The translations under genes were made by a program, and so were the position numbers. Shown piece after piece: positions 23,166 to 34,840 of a DNA stretch of 64,000 nt. The notes under the pieces are model-generated. The model was given only the letters and a program-made list of their open reading frames with translations, did not search any database and was not told the DNA's origin. The DNA is from Hymenopus coronatus (Eukaryota > Arthropoda > Insecta > Mantodea > Hymenopodidae), in the NCBI GenBank assembly GCA_030762935.1, contig CM060883.1, positions 34,247,501 through 34,311,500 of the forward strand, read 5' to 3'. Position 1 is the first letter of the stretch; the number at the start of each line of letters is the position of its first letter.

Positions 23166-23821
23166 CTGTTTATCCAATACATTAATACTATTTAAACAAC
23201 TACGCACTTACATGTTCTTGGTTCTAGTTTTGCGTATTAGCAAGGGCTGGGGGAAAGAAGAGAGAGCTCGCCCGCTTGTATTTCCGCAGTGCTATCAAGC
23301 AAAGAAAGTTTCTTTCTTTGAGCTCCTCAGACATTATGGTGAATAGGTTTTATAAAATACTGTGAACTAACTAAATTATTAAACAAACACATCATGTGCA
23401 TGTGCATGTGCGTGAACTCTGGGATGTACAGATAGAATGAAGCCTAAGCATTGAAGTCAATAGGTCTCAATGAAATTGGGTGAAACCTACCGAGTGAAAT
23501 CTTAGGTGCCGAACGCCAAATAAAAGCTGCGCGCATATAAACATAAATCTGATACCTATAACATTTCCAAGAACTTTTCCATTACAGTAATAAAGTTTTA
23601 GGGTTAGTTCGTTTAGCGCATGATTCCTTATTTTAAGGTTAAATTAGGTATAATGTTGGTTATACTGCTCTTATACGACAGGAAAAAACTTCAATTTCTC
23701 AACTATTTATACACATTCAAAAACAGAGATGGAATTCGCAATTAATATGCTCGACTATATTGTCCTCTATTACATTTAATTTATTCCTTTCTTATAATTT
23801 ATTTCTCTGTAGTGGATTTAG
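23166..23821. other. Gap, nothing recognised
   Basis: No repeat or coding signal identified. GTGCATGTGCATGTGCGTG at 23,397-23,414 is a short low-complexity patch. Confidence 0.5.
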
Positions 23822-24315
23822 AAGATATTTTATTCCACCCAAAATTCGGTGTCGAGATTTCACCGGAAATATATGTTTTGAGGCTACCCGAGTCCAAAAT
23901 AAGCATTTTTAGAAAAAGGTCCGTATGTGAGTGTGTCTTTGGACATCATAGCTCAAAACGAAAATTCCGTTAAATACCAAATTAGACATTTAAGTTGAAA
24001 ATCTTCGTGTCGCATGTTTGGAAGATGTTAAAGAAAATCCCCCGACCCCCAACTACTCTTTACATGGACAAACTTTTCGAGAACTTTGATTTTCTAAAAA
24101 TGGCTCCAACGATTTTGAATAAAATATAATATATATTAAAGACATTTAATCAAAAATATTATGTTTATCTTGAATTTTCTGGGAATAGCCTCTGAGGACC
24201 TCTTTATTCTGAATGAATTTGCTGAATTTTGCATACTGGTAAACATAACAGATAGATAACATCGTGCCATAAAAAAATCTAGATCTCGTTAAAACCATCA
24301 TTTATCTAATATACA
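23822..24315 (-). mobile_element. H16, HINE-like fragment
   Basis: The left end is decayed (TAGTGGATTTAGAAGATA resembles only the inner arm of the hairpin). It runs to TCTCGTTAAAACCATCATTTATC, where H17 begins, so the 5' third is missing. Confidence 0.85.
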
Positions 24316-25070
24316 TTTTTTACTTTCTCTAGCCCGCATGTACAAGATACATAGTGGATAGAGAAGATATTATATTTCACCCAAAGATTCGTTGTCGAGA
24401 TTTTAGCAGAAATATATGTTTTACGGTCCCCTAACTCCGAAAAAAGCATTTTTAGAAAAAATTCCGGGTGCGTATCTGTCTGTGGATAGCATATCTCAAA
24501 AACGAAAAGACCGTTAAATACCAAACTTGGTATTTAGGTTTCGTATCTTCAAAGGAAGTGACACGAAGATTTTCAAAAAAGTCCCCCATCCCAAAATACC
24601 CTTTACATAGAACATTTTTATTTTCTCAAAAATGAATGTAACGATTTTGATTAAAATACCTTATGTATAAGATATTTAATAAACGAAATGTACATCTTGT
24701 ATTTTCAGGGAATAGCCTCTCAAGACCTCTTCATTCTGGATGACTTTTATATAGCTGGCAAACCGTAAGAGATATACAAAAACTAACTACACAAAAAATG
24801 TAGATCCCATTAAAACACCCAATTTATGTCTTATACTTTTCTTTTTTTGTAGAAATAGTCGTTTTCAAGCTATTCCGGGTTATTGATTTCAATTTTAAGC
24901 CATTTAAACACTTCTCAAATGGGAAGATATCTTTCTCGTTTTTGATTTGTTTACTCTTGGCAAGCAAAGAGGTTGGAATTTCAATTATTTTATATAGCGA
25001 TCAGTTTTTAGCCTGTGCATTTTTTCCCCTTCTACTTACAATGAAGCAAGTAATAAGACTAAAGCTGCAT
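24316..25070 (-). mobile_element. H17, HINE-like element, subfamily 2, 5' truncated
   Basis: Begins TTTTTACTTTCTCTAGCCCG with the palindrome-containing end, and shows subfamily-2 marks CATTTAAACACTTCTC and ATTTCAATTATTTTATATAGCG. It stops after AGCAAGTAATAAGACT. Confidence 0.88.
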
Positions 25071-25124
25071 TCACAATGAGATGCAAGCGCGGACGCAAGG
25101 AAACACCATTCTCAGTGCAGTCGT

Positions 25125-25713
25125 TTTTTTCTCATACGGGAATTTGTAAATTCCTGGCAATGCAAAGGAAAGAATTTCATCCACATGGCAACCAGATTTT
25201 AAAAGATTTGACTATCGCTTTAGTGTTCCCGTATTTCGGGTCGTCTTCTTAGCGCGGATGTAGCGCAGCTGCGCAGGAGACCTGGATTTGATTCCCAGTA
25301 CCGGAGTGGGGATTTTTACCCCACTGGGAGATCTAGTCCGAGGTGCACTAAGCCTGGTGAGGTCCCTAGTGGGCGCCAATTGAGGAGCTACTTGACGAAG
25401 AAGGTAACGAGGACCGTATTAGCCGGCCGGGGGGGGTTTGAGGTGCTGACTACGTCTCACCCTCCAATACTGCACTCCATCAATGACGTCTATCATGGAC
25501 CGAGATGGAGGACGCAGCGGCCGGATGGTAGGCCAAGGCTCCTTGTGAACTGTCGTGCCATGGAGTTAGGCTATTATTATTCCCTTATTTCTTTTCTACT
25601 TAAAAGAAGGCAAGTAAAAAAAAAATCTGTGTTTATCTCGATAAAAGAATAAGCTTTTTAACAATAATCGTCACAAAGATATAGAGAAAGCCGTGTGAAT
25701 GGAACACATCAGA
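25125..25713 (-). mobile_element. H18, HINE-like 5' part split by SINE-F
   Basis: Begins mid-element at TCTCATACGGGAATTTG and ends GTGTGAATGGAACACATCAG. SINE-F interrupts it at 25,238-25,579. Confidence 0.85.
25238..25579 (+). mobile_element. tRNA-derived SINE (family F) inside H18
   Basis: The head GCGGATGTAGCGCAGCTG and GGATTTGATTCCCAG give A- and B-box-like motifs. The body is GC-rich and ends GGAGTTAGGCTATTATTATT. A 12-bp target duplication with one mismatch flanks it: TTCCCGTATTTC at 25,226-25,237 and TTCCCTTATTTC at 25,580-25,591. Confidence 0.92.
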
Positions 25714-25743
25714 TATTTTTTATCGAGTTGACCGTATCCTGCT

Positions 25744-26150
25744 CCTATACGAGAAAATTCCGAGACCACTCCTCCTGTGTGTCTGTCCGGTTTGGGGTTG
25801 TGCTCGTCCTACTAAGATGGTTTCAGAAGGTGTTGCGTATATCTATAAACGCCCCATGGTACTTCAAGAATGCACCGTGAATTAGGAATAACAGACATTC
25901 AGAAGCAAATCTTGGCTGCGACTGGCAAGTTCTTTACTCACCTTCCTCAAGTATCCGGTGCTACATACTTTGACCTGGGACGCCGTCCGGGTGCAGATCC
26001 TCGTCTGAAACCGTGCTCGCCGCAGGACATCATCCTCCCATAAGGACGCTGTGATGTGTACCGGGTGGAAGAGAAGTCATTGCATTAACTTAAACCAGTG
26101 ACAGACCTCGGTGTTTGGAACACATTTAGTGTCTTTTGTTTTTGTTTCTG
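25744..26150 (+). pseudogene. Jockey-like LINE reverse transcriptase, 3' remnant
   Basis: Three frame segments together resemble the C-terminal end of ORF2 of jockey-type non-LTR retrotransposons. CPVWG is coded at about 25,785-25,800, then after a frame change LRI and NAPWY (25,832-25,861), then after a second change HRELGI (from 25,873) continuing to a stop at 26,041-26,043. These are conserved landmarks of that region. At least two frameshifts mean no product is made. The sequence after the stop is probably the old 3' untranslated region, with no clear poly-A tail. It directly follows H18. The family call rests on these short motifs. Confidence 0.75.
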
Positions 26151-26817
26151 ACCATTTCCTACGGAGATAATTTAATTTTGTCGATAACATGATACGGACA
26201 ACCTGGCAACGCTGCAAGCTGTGTGGGTGTCTCTTGCACTAGGTCAGTACTTAAACACAACTCACAGCTGCATCTAGAGTAATGTAGGTCAATCAGAATG
26301 GCAGTTGCACTTGTTATCTCCCAAAAAGTTACAACCACCTGCGTCGTGTTTGCAAGCGACCGACGTGTTTACAAACAGGTTTAAATCCCTATCCAATCTC
26401 AATGCAATGTTGCCGGGCTACGTCATGTTTGACAAAGATGCTCAGAACATTCCTTTAACTCTTTTAAGTGATTAATTATTTCGAAACCCTGTGTGTTGTC
26501 CTATAATTCCTACCGAAACTAACGTCAGAAGTACGTAACGCTACGCATCTTATAAGTAACAGACCATCATCTTGATACATTCTTGTGGAATTACGTATCG
26601 AATTGGGAACAAAAACCATTTATATTTTCGAAATCGGCTGATTAAAGAACAAAATGGCATTAGACATTTTTGTTTGTAATGATTCTATGAAGCACATATT
26701 AGAAAGAATATGATAACTTTCCTTCCACAAGGTGTATTCTTTCCTTATTTTTTCTTCCCATTACACATTCAAGTTCTTCTTTGCAATTTGTAGAGCACGA
26801 TGACGTGCAGATCAATT

Positions 26818-26870
<53 letters not shown>

Positions 26871-27032
26871 CGAGAGAGGATTCTTTTTAATATCACTTCC
26901 GTCTCAAAATGTTATTGTATTCGCTGTCCTACTCGCTTACATTTCCAGAGTTTCTGCTCTGTTTAACACTGCTCTGTTCTAATTTATTTTCAGACATACT
27001 TACAAGTCTAGGAAGTTGCCTAGAGTTCTCGA
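26151..27032. other. Gap with (AG)n microsatellite
   Basis: No coding signal. Contains an (AG)n tract at 26,823-26,868 and, at its right edge (26,945-27,032), one of two short repeats that flank the H19-H20 block. Confidence 0.6.
26823..26868 (+). repeat. (AG)n microsatellite
   Basis: About 46 bp of uninterrupted AG repeats, followed by an imperfect TGCGAGAGAGG edge. It is not part of an H copy. Confidence 0.97.
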
Positions 27033-27725
27033 TTTTTACTTTCTCTACACGTACTATGTACATAGTGTAAAGAGAAAAAGGTCCGTGTAATCGTTAGTGT
27101 GTCTGTGAACACAATAAGCCAAAAACGAAAAGTCGGTAAAATACTAAACTTGGTATTCAAGTTTAGTAGCTTCCGGGGATGCGACACGAAGATTTTAAAA
27201 AAAAAAATCTCCCCACCCAAACTACCCTTTACATGGAAAGAATTTTGAAAATATTTATTTTCTCAGAAATGGCTCTTTAGATTTTGATTAAAACGTTATA
27301 TATTAAACGCATTTACATGTCAAATAAAATGTGTATCTTGAATTTTCTGTGAATAGCCTCTGAAGACCTCTTTATCCTGGATGAATTTTACTTAATTTTG
27401 CATGACTGAGATAAAAAATGTAGATCTCGTTAAAACACATAATTTATGTCATATGCGTGTTTTTCGAGGAACTGACAACTTCTGAGATATTTCAAGTTAT
27501 TTATTTCACATTTAAAATACTTAAAGTTTTCTCACACGGAAGATTGTAAACTCCTGGCCATGCATAGAAACGGATTTCAACCACATGGCAACAATTTTTA
27601 AAATGGTTTGACTATCGGTTTAGCCTAGTGTATTCCCTTATTTTCCTTCTACTTGCAAGGAAGCAAGTAATTAAGCCAATTTCTGCTGATATTTATCTCG
27701 ATCACCATAAAGTAGATAGAAGAAT
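27033..27725 (-). mobile_element. H19, HINE-like element with internal deletion
   Basis: The hairpin (ACGTACTATGTACATAGTG) is followed almost at once by AAAAAGGTCCGTGT, so about 110 bp between hairpin and microsatellite are deleted. The 5' end is cut off by H20 after CATAAAGTAGATAGAAG. Confidence 0.9.
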
Positions 27726-28582
27726 ATTTTTACTTTCTCTATACGTACTATGTACATAGTGTATAGAGAAGGTATTGCACTCCACCCAAAAATTCGATAC
27801 CGAGATTTCACCGGAAATATATGTCTTAGGGTTCCCTTTATCTAGAAAAAGCATTTTCGGAAAAAGGTCCGTGTGTGTGTGTGCGTGCGTGCGTGCGCGT
27901 GTGTGTGTACACGATAAGTCAAAAACGAAAAGTCGGTAAAATACCAAACTTTGTATTTAAGTTTAGTACCTTCCAGGGATGCGATACGAAGATTTTGAGA
28001 AAAATCCCCCCACCCCCAACTACCCTTTACATGGAACTTTTTTCGAAAATGTTTATTTTCTCAAAAATGGCTCAAACAATTTTGATTAAAATTTCGTATA
28101 TTAAAGATATTTACTTGACAAATAAGATGCATATCTTGAATTTTCTGGGAATGGCCTCTGAAGAGTACTTTATTCTGGATGAATTTTACGAAATTTTGAA
28201 TAACTACTAAACCGTAAGAGATGGACAAAAACTTACTGCACAAAAAATGTAGAGCACGTTAAAACTCACAACTTATGTTATATACATTTTTTTCATGGAG
28301 TTCATCGTTTTTGAGACATTCTTTGTTCTTGGTTTCTGCTTTGAAAAACTTGTTTTCTTATACAGGAATTTGTCAACTTCTGTCCATGCAAACAAAGGAA
28401 CATCCGTAAGATAGCAACCAGCTATCACTTTAACCTATGATACTCTCTTATTTCGGTTCTACTTACAAGGAAGCAAGTAATAAGAATATTTCTGCTATTT
28501 TTTTTTTTCTCAATTAGATAAAGCAAATAGAATAATTTGTTGCAGAGATGTAGAGAAAGGCATGTGAATGGAACACATCAGA
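27726..28582 (-). mobile_element. H20, HINE-like element, full length
   Basis: Both ends are intact. It directly follows H19 head-to-tail. The GT/GC microsatellite lies at 27,869-27,908. The minus-strand start TCTGATGTGTTCC is exact. Confidence 0.94.
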
Positions 28583-29375
28583 TTTTTTTAATAACATTCC
28601 TTTTCAAACTTTCTAATATACTCATTCTCCTCCTCAATTTCCGTTCCAGGGGTTCTGCTCTGTTGTAATTCTTTTCAGAAAATACTTTTAAGCCAGGGAA
28701 ATTGCCTGGAGTTCCCGATTTTGTTATTTAGTTACGGTTGGTGAGGTTTCAATACGAATCTGTAGTGACCATACGTGTGCTTCCGCTGTGCTTTCGTGTT
28801 GCGTGATGTGGGGGACGCGTAGAGAGGGGTACAGAGGTTGTAGTAATAGGGAGAGGGAGAGAGAGAGAAATCCTTTGTATGGGTGCACGTCTCTATAGTG
28901 TATGTATATTACACCAATCGGAATTGAAAACAAATAAATATGAAACCATCCTCACCCTTTTCTGGTTACACCCACTGGAGATTCACCCCCCCCACTCTTA
29001 GAGATGATGCGTTTACTATGTAATCATACGCTTTTGTCAACATTGGGGAATTTAATCAATTATTATTGAAGAGGGTGCCCTGACAAGTCAGTACAAGAGA
29101 TGATTAAATGTGGTTTCTTTGCTTAACATCCCTTCAATAATGGTGAGGTTCAATATGACATGATAACATTGCTCTGCAAGTATAATAGCATGTTCCTATA
29201 CACTAGAAGCCTTTTACATCCCTTTCTTATGTTTCAGTAACAAGTTATCTAACATGTTTGGATGACACGGTTATCAATATCAACAACCACATCTAAACTT
29301 GGCATCAAAGAGTTACACAAATTATTTAAAGAAAAATGTTAGAAACAGAGACGTTTCACTCTACTACCATCAATA
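28583..29375. other. Gap, nothing recognised
   Basis: Its left edge (28,650-28,725) repeats 26,945-27,035. A GA-rich patch lies at 28,847-28,868. No repeat family or coding signal otherwise. Confidence 0.5.
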
Positions 29376-29647
29376 TTTTTACTTTCTCTACACGTATTAT
29401 GTACAGAGTGTATAGAGAAAGTACTGCATTGCACCCAAAAATTCGATACCGAGATTTCACCGGATATACATGTTTTGTGCCCCCCCTGAATCAAAAAATA
29501 GCATTTTTAAAAAAAGGTCCGTGTGTGTGTGTGTGCGTGTGTGTGTGTGTGCGCGTGCCTGTGGACAGCATATCCCCTAAAACGAAAAGACCGTTAAATA
29601 TCAAACTTGGTATTTAAGTTTGGTATCTTCCGAGGATACAACACGAT
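29376..29647 (-). mobile_element. H21, HINE-like 3' fragment
   Basis: The hairpin end and the (GT)n tract (29,519-29,558) are present, through GGTATCTTCCGAGGATAC. It then joins H22 in opposite orientation. Confidence 0.9.
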
Positions 29648-30186
29648 CTTATTTCTTGTTTTATTGTAAGTAGAAGCGAAATAAGGGAGTACCATAGGTT
29701 CAAGTGAAAGCCAAAAGCTGGTTGCTATGTGGCTGATTTTCGTTTATTTTATGGGCACGAGTTGACAAATTCCTGTATGAGAAAAGTAAAAGTTTTTCAA
29801 AGCTGAAACTAAAAACAAGGAATATCTCAAAAACGATCAACTCCACGAAAAACAATGTATGTATAATAAATTGTGTGTTTTAACGTGATCTACATTTTTT
29901 GTGTGTTAAGTTTTTGTCCATCTCTTACGGTTTAGTAGTTATGCAACATTCATCCAGAATAAGTAGTCATCAGAGGCTATTCACAGAAAATTCAAGATAT
30001 ACATTTTATTTGTCATATACAATATTTTTAAGAAAATCAAAATTTTCGAAAAAAGTTCCATGTAAAGGGTAGTTGAGATTGGGGGAATTTTCTGAAAATC
30101 TTCGTCTGGCACTCTTGGAAGTTACCAAACCTAAATACCAAGTTTAGTTTTAACGGACTTTTCGTTTCTGAGCTATGCTGCTTATA

Positions 30187-30245
<59 letters not shown>

Positions 30246-30353
30246 TCACACCCGGACATTTTTCTAAAAATGCTTTTTTTTTAGATTCAGAAGGTCTCAA
30301 AACATGTATTTCCGGTGAAATCACGTATGTACATAGCACGTATAGAGAAAGTA
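29648..30353 (+). mobile_element. H22, HINE-like element, 5' truncated
   Basis: Starts at TTATTTCTTGTTTTATTGTAAG and ends with a shortened hairpin and GTATAGAGAAAGTAAAA. Its (CA)n tract at 30,188-30,244 is long and nearly pure. Confidence 0.9.
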
Positions 30354-30354
30354 A

Positions 30355-30876
30355 AAATGTATATGACATAAATGGTGTGTTTTAAGGAGATAGCTTTTCT
30401 GTGTAGTAAGTTTTTGTTTATCTCTTGCAGTTTACCAGCTATGCAAAATCATTCATTCAGAATAAAGAGATATTCAGAGGCTATTCCCAGAAAATTCAAA
30501 ATATACAGTTTATTGGTATTGCAAATATCTTTAATACACAGTGTCTTAATCAAACCTGTTAGACATTTTTAGAAAAAACAAAATTTTCAAAAACGTTTCC
30601 ATTTAAAGGTAGTTTGTTGTGAACGGATTTTCTTGAAAATGTTTATGTGGCATCCTTGAAAGTAATTAAACTTAAATACCAACATTGATTTTTAACGGTC
30701 TTTCGTTTTTGTGCTATGCTGCCCACAGACACATAAACACGGACATTTCTTCTAAAACTGTTTTTTCGTATTCAGGGGACCTCAAAAAATATATTTCCGG
30801 TGAAATGTGGATGTCGCATATTGGGTGGAATACGATAACTTCTCTATCCACTATGTATATTGTACATAGAAAGTAA
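30355..30876 (+). mobile_element. H23, HINE-like element, subfamily 2, 5' truncated
   Basis: Begins at TATATGACATAAATGG directly after the end of H22 and ends CTATCCACTATGTATATTG, then AGAAAGTAAT. Together with H22 it forms a head-to-tail pair. Confidence 0.85.
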
Positions 30877-30905
30877 TCAATGGAAGAGAATATTTTATAG
30901 ACATT

Positions 30906-31537
30906 TTTAATTTCTTTAGCTCATATGTACAATTCGATGTCGAGCTTTCAGCGGCAATACATGTTTTGGAGTCCTCTAGTCCGAAAAAGCATTTTAGATA
31001 AAGGTCCGTGTGTATCTTTGGGCAATATAGCTCAAAAACGTAAAGACCGTTAAATACCAAACTTGGTATTTGAGTTCGATATCTTTCAAGGATCCACGAA
31101 GATTTTCAAGAAACTCCCCTCACTCATACTACCCTCTACATGGTAAAAATTGCAAACAATTTTATTTTCTCCAAAATGGCTCTAACGATTTTGATTAAAA
31201 TCTCTTATATTTAAGATATTACATGGCGAATAAAATGTATGTCTTCAATTTTCTGCGATAGCCTCTGAAGATTCTGGATGGATTTTGCGAAATTTTGCAT
31301 AACTGGTAAACCGTAAGAAATAGGCAAAAACTTGTTATACAAACAACGTAGAGCTTGTTAAAACACACAATTTATGTTGTAGACATTTTTTTCGTGGAGT
31401 TTATCTTTTTTGAGATATTGCTTGTTTTTGGTTTCAGGTTTAAAAAACACTTTTCTCAAACAGAAATTTGTCCACTCCTATCCATACAAACAAAGGAACT
31501 TCAGTCACATAGTAACCAGCTTTTAACTATCACTTTA
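30906..31537 (-). mobile_element. H24, HINE-like element, internally deleted and 5' truncated
   Basis: Begins TTTAATTTCTTTAGCTCATATG. The segment between hairpin and CACC...AATTCGATGTCG is deleted. It ends at TAACTATCACTTTAAA, where a short inverted scrap (31,538-31,562) precedes H25. Confidence 0.82.
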
Positions 31538-31562
31538 AAAGCAAAATAAGGGAGTAACATGG

Positions 31563-31696
31563 GTTACTTTCTCTAGTCCCATAGGGATAGAGAAAGTATC
31601 GTAATGCACCCAAAAATTTGAAGTCGAGATTTCACCGGAAATACATGTTTTGAGGCTCCCTAAGTCCGAAGAAAGTATTTTTAACAAAATTCGGTT

Positions 31697-31743
<47 letters not shown>

Positions 31744-32315
31744 ACAGCATACCCCCAAAACGAAAAGACCGTCAAATAACAAATTTGGTATTTAGGTTTA
31801 GTATCTTTCAAGGATGCGACACGAAGATTTTCAAAACAATTCCCCCACCACAAACTACAAAGATAAAGTTTCGAAAATTTTGATTTTCTAAGAAATATTT
31901 GTAACGATTTTGATTAAAATGCCGTATATTTACATCCCAAATAAAATGTATATCTTTATTTTTCTGGGAACAGCTTCTGAAGACATGTTTATTCTGGATG
32001 AATTTTGAAAAATTTTGCATAACTGGAATACCGCAAGAGATAGACAAAAACTTACTATACAAACAATGTAGAGCTTATTAAGACACACAATTTAGGTTAC
32101 ATAGATTTTTTTCCTGGAGTTGATCGTTTTTGAGATATTCCTTGTTATATACTTCTTCGATTCTCACACGGGAATTTGTCAACTCTTGTCCATATAAAAT
32201 AGAGGAACTTCAGTCACATAGCAACCAGCTTTTGACTATTACTTTAACCTATGGTACTCCCTTATTTCGTTTCTACTTACAAGGAAGCAGGTAATAGACT
32301 ATTCCTGTTAATTTT
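31563..32315 (-). mobile_element. H25, HINE-like element, 5' truncated
   Basis: The hairpin is reduced to TCTCTAGTCCCATAGGG. A long (GT)n tract spans 31,699-31,742. The 5' end is cut off by H26 after AATAGACTATTCCTGTT. Confidence 0.88.
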
Positions 32316-32460
32316 TATTTTCTCTATACGTACTATGTACATAGTGTATAGAGAAGGAATTGCACTCCACCCAAAATTTGATACCGAGATTTCACCGGAA
32401 ATATATGTTTTAGGGTTCCCTTTATCTAAAAAAAAATGTTCGGAAAAAGGTCCTTGTGCG

Positions 32461-32491
<31 letters not shown>

Positions 32492-33203
32492 CCGTGTATC
32501 TGTGAACACGATAACTCAAAAACGAAAAGTCGGTAAAATACCAAACTTGGTATTTAAGTTTAGTATCTTCCAGGGATGCGACACGAAGATTTCGATAAAT
32601 ATGCCCTACCCACAACTACCCTTCACATGGAACTGTTTTCGAAAATGTTGGTTTTCTCAAAAATGGCTGTAACGATTTTGATTATAATGTCGTACATTAA
32701 AGTAAAAAATATTAAAAATAAAATGTATATCTTGAATTTTCTGGGAATAGCCTCTGAATGCCACTTTATTCTAGATGAATTTTAGGGAATTTTGCATAGT
32801 TGCTAAACCGTAAAAGATGGAGAAAATCTTACCATTCAAAAATATAGAGCACATTAAAACAAACAATTTATGTTATATACCTTTTTTTCGTGGAGTTGAT
32901 CGTTTTTAGGTATTCCTTGTTTTTTGGTTTCAGCTTTGAAGAACTTGTACTTTCTCATACAGGAATTTTTCAACTTGTGTCCATACAACAAAGGACTTCA
33001 GTCACCTAGTAACCAACTTTTGACTTCACTTTAACCTATGATACTCCCATATTTCTCTTATACTTACAAAGAAGCAAGTAATAAGACTATTTTTGCTAAT
33101 TTTTTCTGGATTAGCATGAAGTAAATAGAAGAATAGGCTTATTAACAATAATTTGTTACACAGAAGTAGAGAAGGTCATGTGAATGGAACACATCAGATT
33201 TTT
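32316..33203 (-). mobile_element. H26, HINE-like element, full length
   Basis: Complete from TTTTATTTTCTCTATACG to TGGAACACATCAG, head-to-tail with H25. GT tracts lie at 32,456-32,491. Confidence 0.93.
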
Positions 33204-33759
33204 AGCTGTCTCATTAGTGTGCCTTTTAGTCAAGTCTCCTGACGTGTAAAACAGTTGAAGGCTGGTCAAGTTGTCATGCATTCTGCATGCAATACTGAAG
33301 GTCAATGTCCTGTGCATTACATACACCGCCAGTGAGTCATTCCACCCTCAAGCAATTTGTTCAGCATTACGTCACAGGGTTCATCCGAAAGAGACCGTTG
33401 GCATTTGCATTGCCCCCAGTGGTCGTTTCAGGGGTTGAAAACGCCCCAGGAATGTAATTGACAGTGGTCTGTTTAATACACTGCTTCGCATTTACAATGA
33501 AAAACTCGCTTTCAACTCATTGTGGTAGAAAAGTTGAAATGGCTCATGAAAACTGGAATTTAATTATATCTAACTTATTGCATAAATCAAACCTTCCCCA
33601 TCATCAATCATCCCATTAAATATACTTTAATTTGCGCATTCGTCTTCTCCATTATTACCTATATTGCGTTTCAATGTTAGACTATGTACAGGGAATTTAA
33701 TTTACTGAAATATCACTTTGCCATTTTCTATCATAGCCCACTCCAAAATACCTTAAGTG
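33204..33759. other. Gap, nothing recognised
   Basis: Repeat-free and slightly less AT-rich (33,230-33,480), with no open frame of note and no recognisable family. Confidence 0.45.
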
Positions 33760-34556
33760 CTCAATCTACATTACTTTCTCTACATATCTGCAACAAATTA
33801 ATGTTAAAAAGCTTATGCTTCTTTTTCCTTCTCGGTAATCCATAAAAAATAGCAAAAATAGTCTTATTACCTGCTTCCACGCAAGTAGAACGGAAATCGG
33901 GGAATAGCATAGGCTGAAGTATTTGTCAAAAGCCGGTTGCTATGTGACTGAAGTCACTTTATTTATATGGACAGGAGTTTACAATTTCTCGTCACGAAAA
34001 AAAATGTATAGAACATAAATTGTGTGGTTTAACGTCCTCTATACTTTTGTTAATTTTTACGGTGTGCCAGTCATACAAAATTACGTAAAATTCATCCAGC
34101 ATAAAGTAGTCTTCAGAGGTTATTCCCAGAAAATTCAACATGTACATCTTATTTATCAGGTCAATATATTAAATATACGATATTTTAATCAAAATTGTTA
34201 AGAGCAATTTTAGAGAAAATCTTTCTAACATTTTTCCTTGTAAAGGGTAGTTTGTGGTCGGCGGATTTTTTCTCAAAAGATCTTCGTATTGCATCCCTGG
34301 TAGAGAGTAAACTTAAATATCAAGTTTGGCATTTTACCAACTTTTAGTTTTTGAGTTATCGTGTTCACAGACAGATACGTGCACGCGCGCACACATACCC
34401 ACACACACACGGATCTTTTTTGTGAAAATATTTTTTTTTTTTGGATACAGGGGACCCTAAAACGTTTATTTCCGGCGAAATCTCGACAGAGATTTTTGGT
34501 TGGAGTGCAATACCTTCTGTATACACTATGTACATAGTCCGTGTAGAGAAAGTAAT
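33760..34556 (+). mobile_element. H27, HINE-like element
   Basis: The 5' tip is diverged (CAATCTACATTACTTTCTC). The rest is clear to GTGTAGAGAAAGTAATAAAA. The CA region is mixed with GC (GTGCACGCGCGCACACA). Confidence 0.9.
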
Positions 34557-34691
34557 AAAAAACAATAAAAATTAATTTTAAATAATATATACATGAATTT
34601 AAATCTACTATACAATCAAGCTAATACATATATAGTACCCAAAATAATAGAATTATCTTAAAATATCTTAATTCCTATATAATAAATCTGT

Positions 34692-34836
34692 TGCCAATAT
34701 CCGGGAGGTCTCGAGTTCAAACCCGTGAGCCGACCAGCCTGGGAGTTTTCGTGTTTCACTCAGCCGCCAAAGTAAATACCGGATTGGATATTAAATACTA
34801 TTATACTTCAGTCTAAAACAATAGTAACAACTAAAA
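34692..34836 (+). mobile_element. tRNA-derived SINE (family E), 5' truncated
   Basis: The B-box region TCGAGTTCAAACCCGTG is followed by the family body AATACCGGATTGGATATT and CAGTCTAAAACAATAG, all shared with 42,592-42,775. The first part of the tRNA-like head is missing. Confidence 0.82.
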
Positions 34837-34840
34837 GAAA

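Noticed and set aside
27033..33203. Long terminal repeats of an LTR retrotransposon
   Set aside because: Similar sequences at the ends are copies of the same HINE-like element in tandem. There are no gag/pol frames, primer-binding site or polypurine tract.
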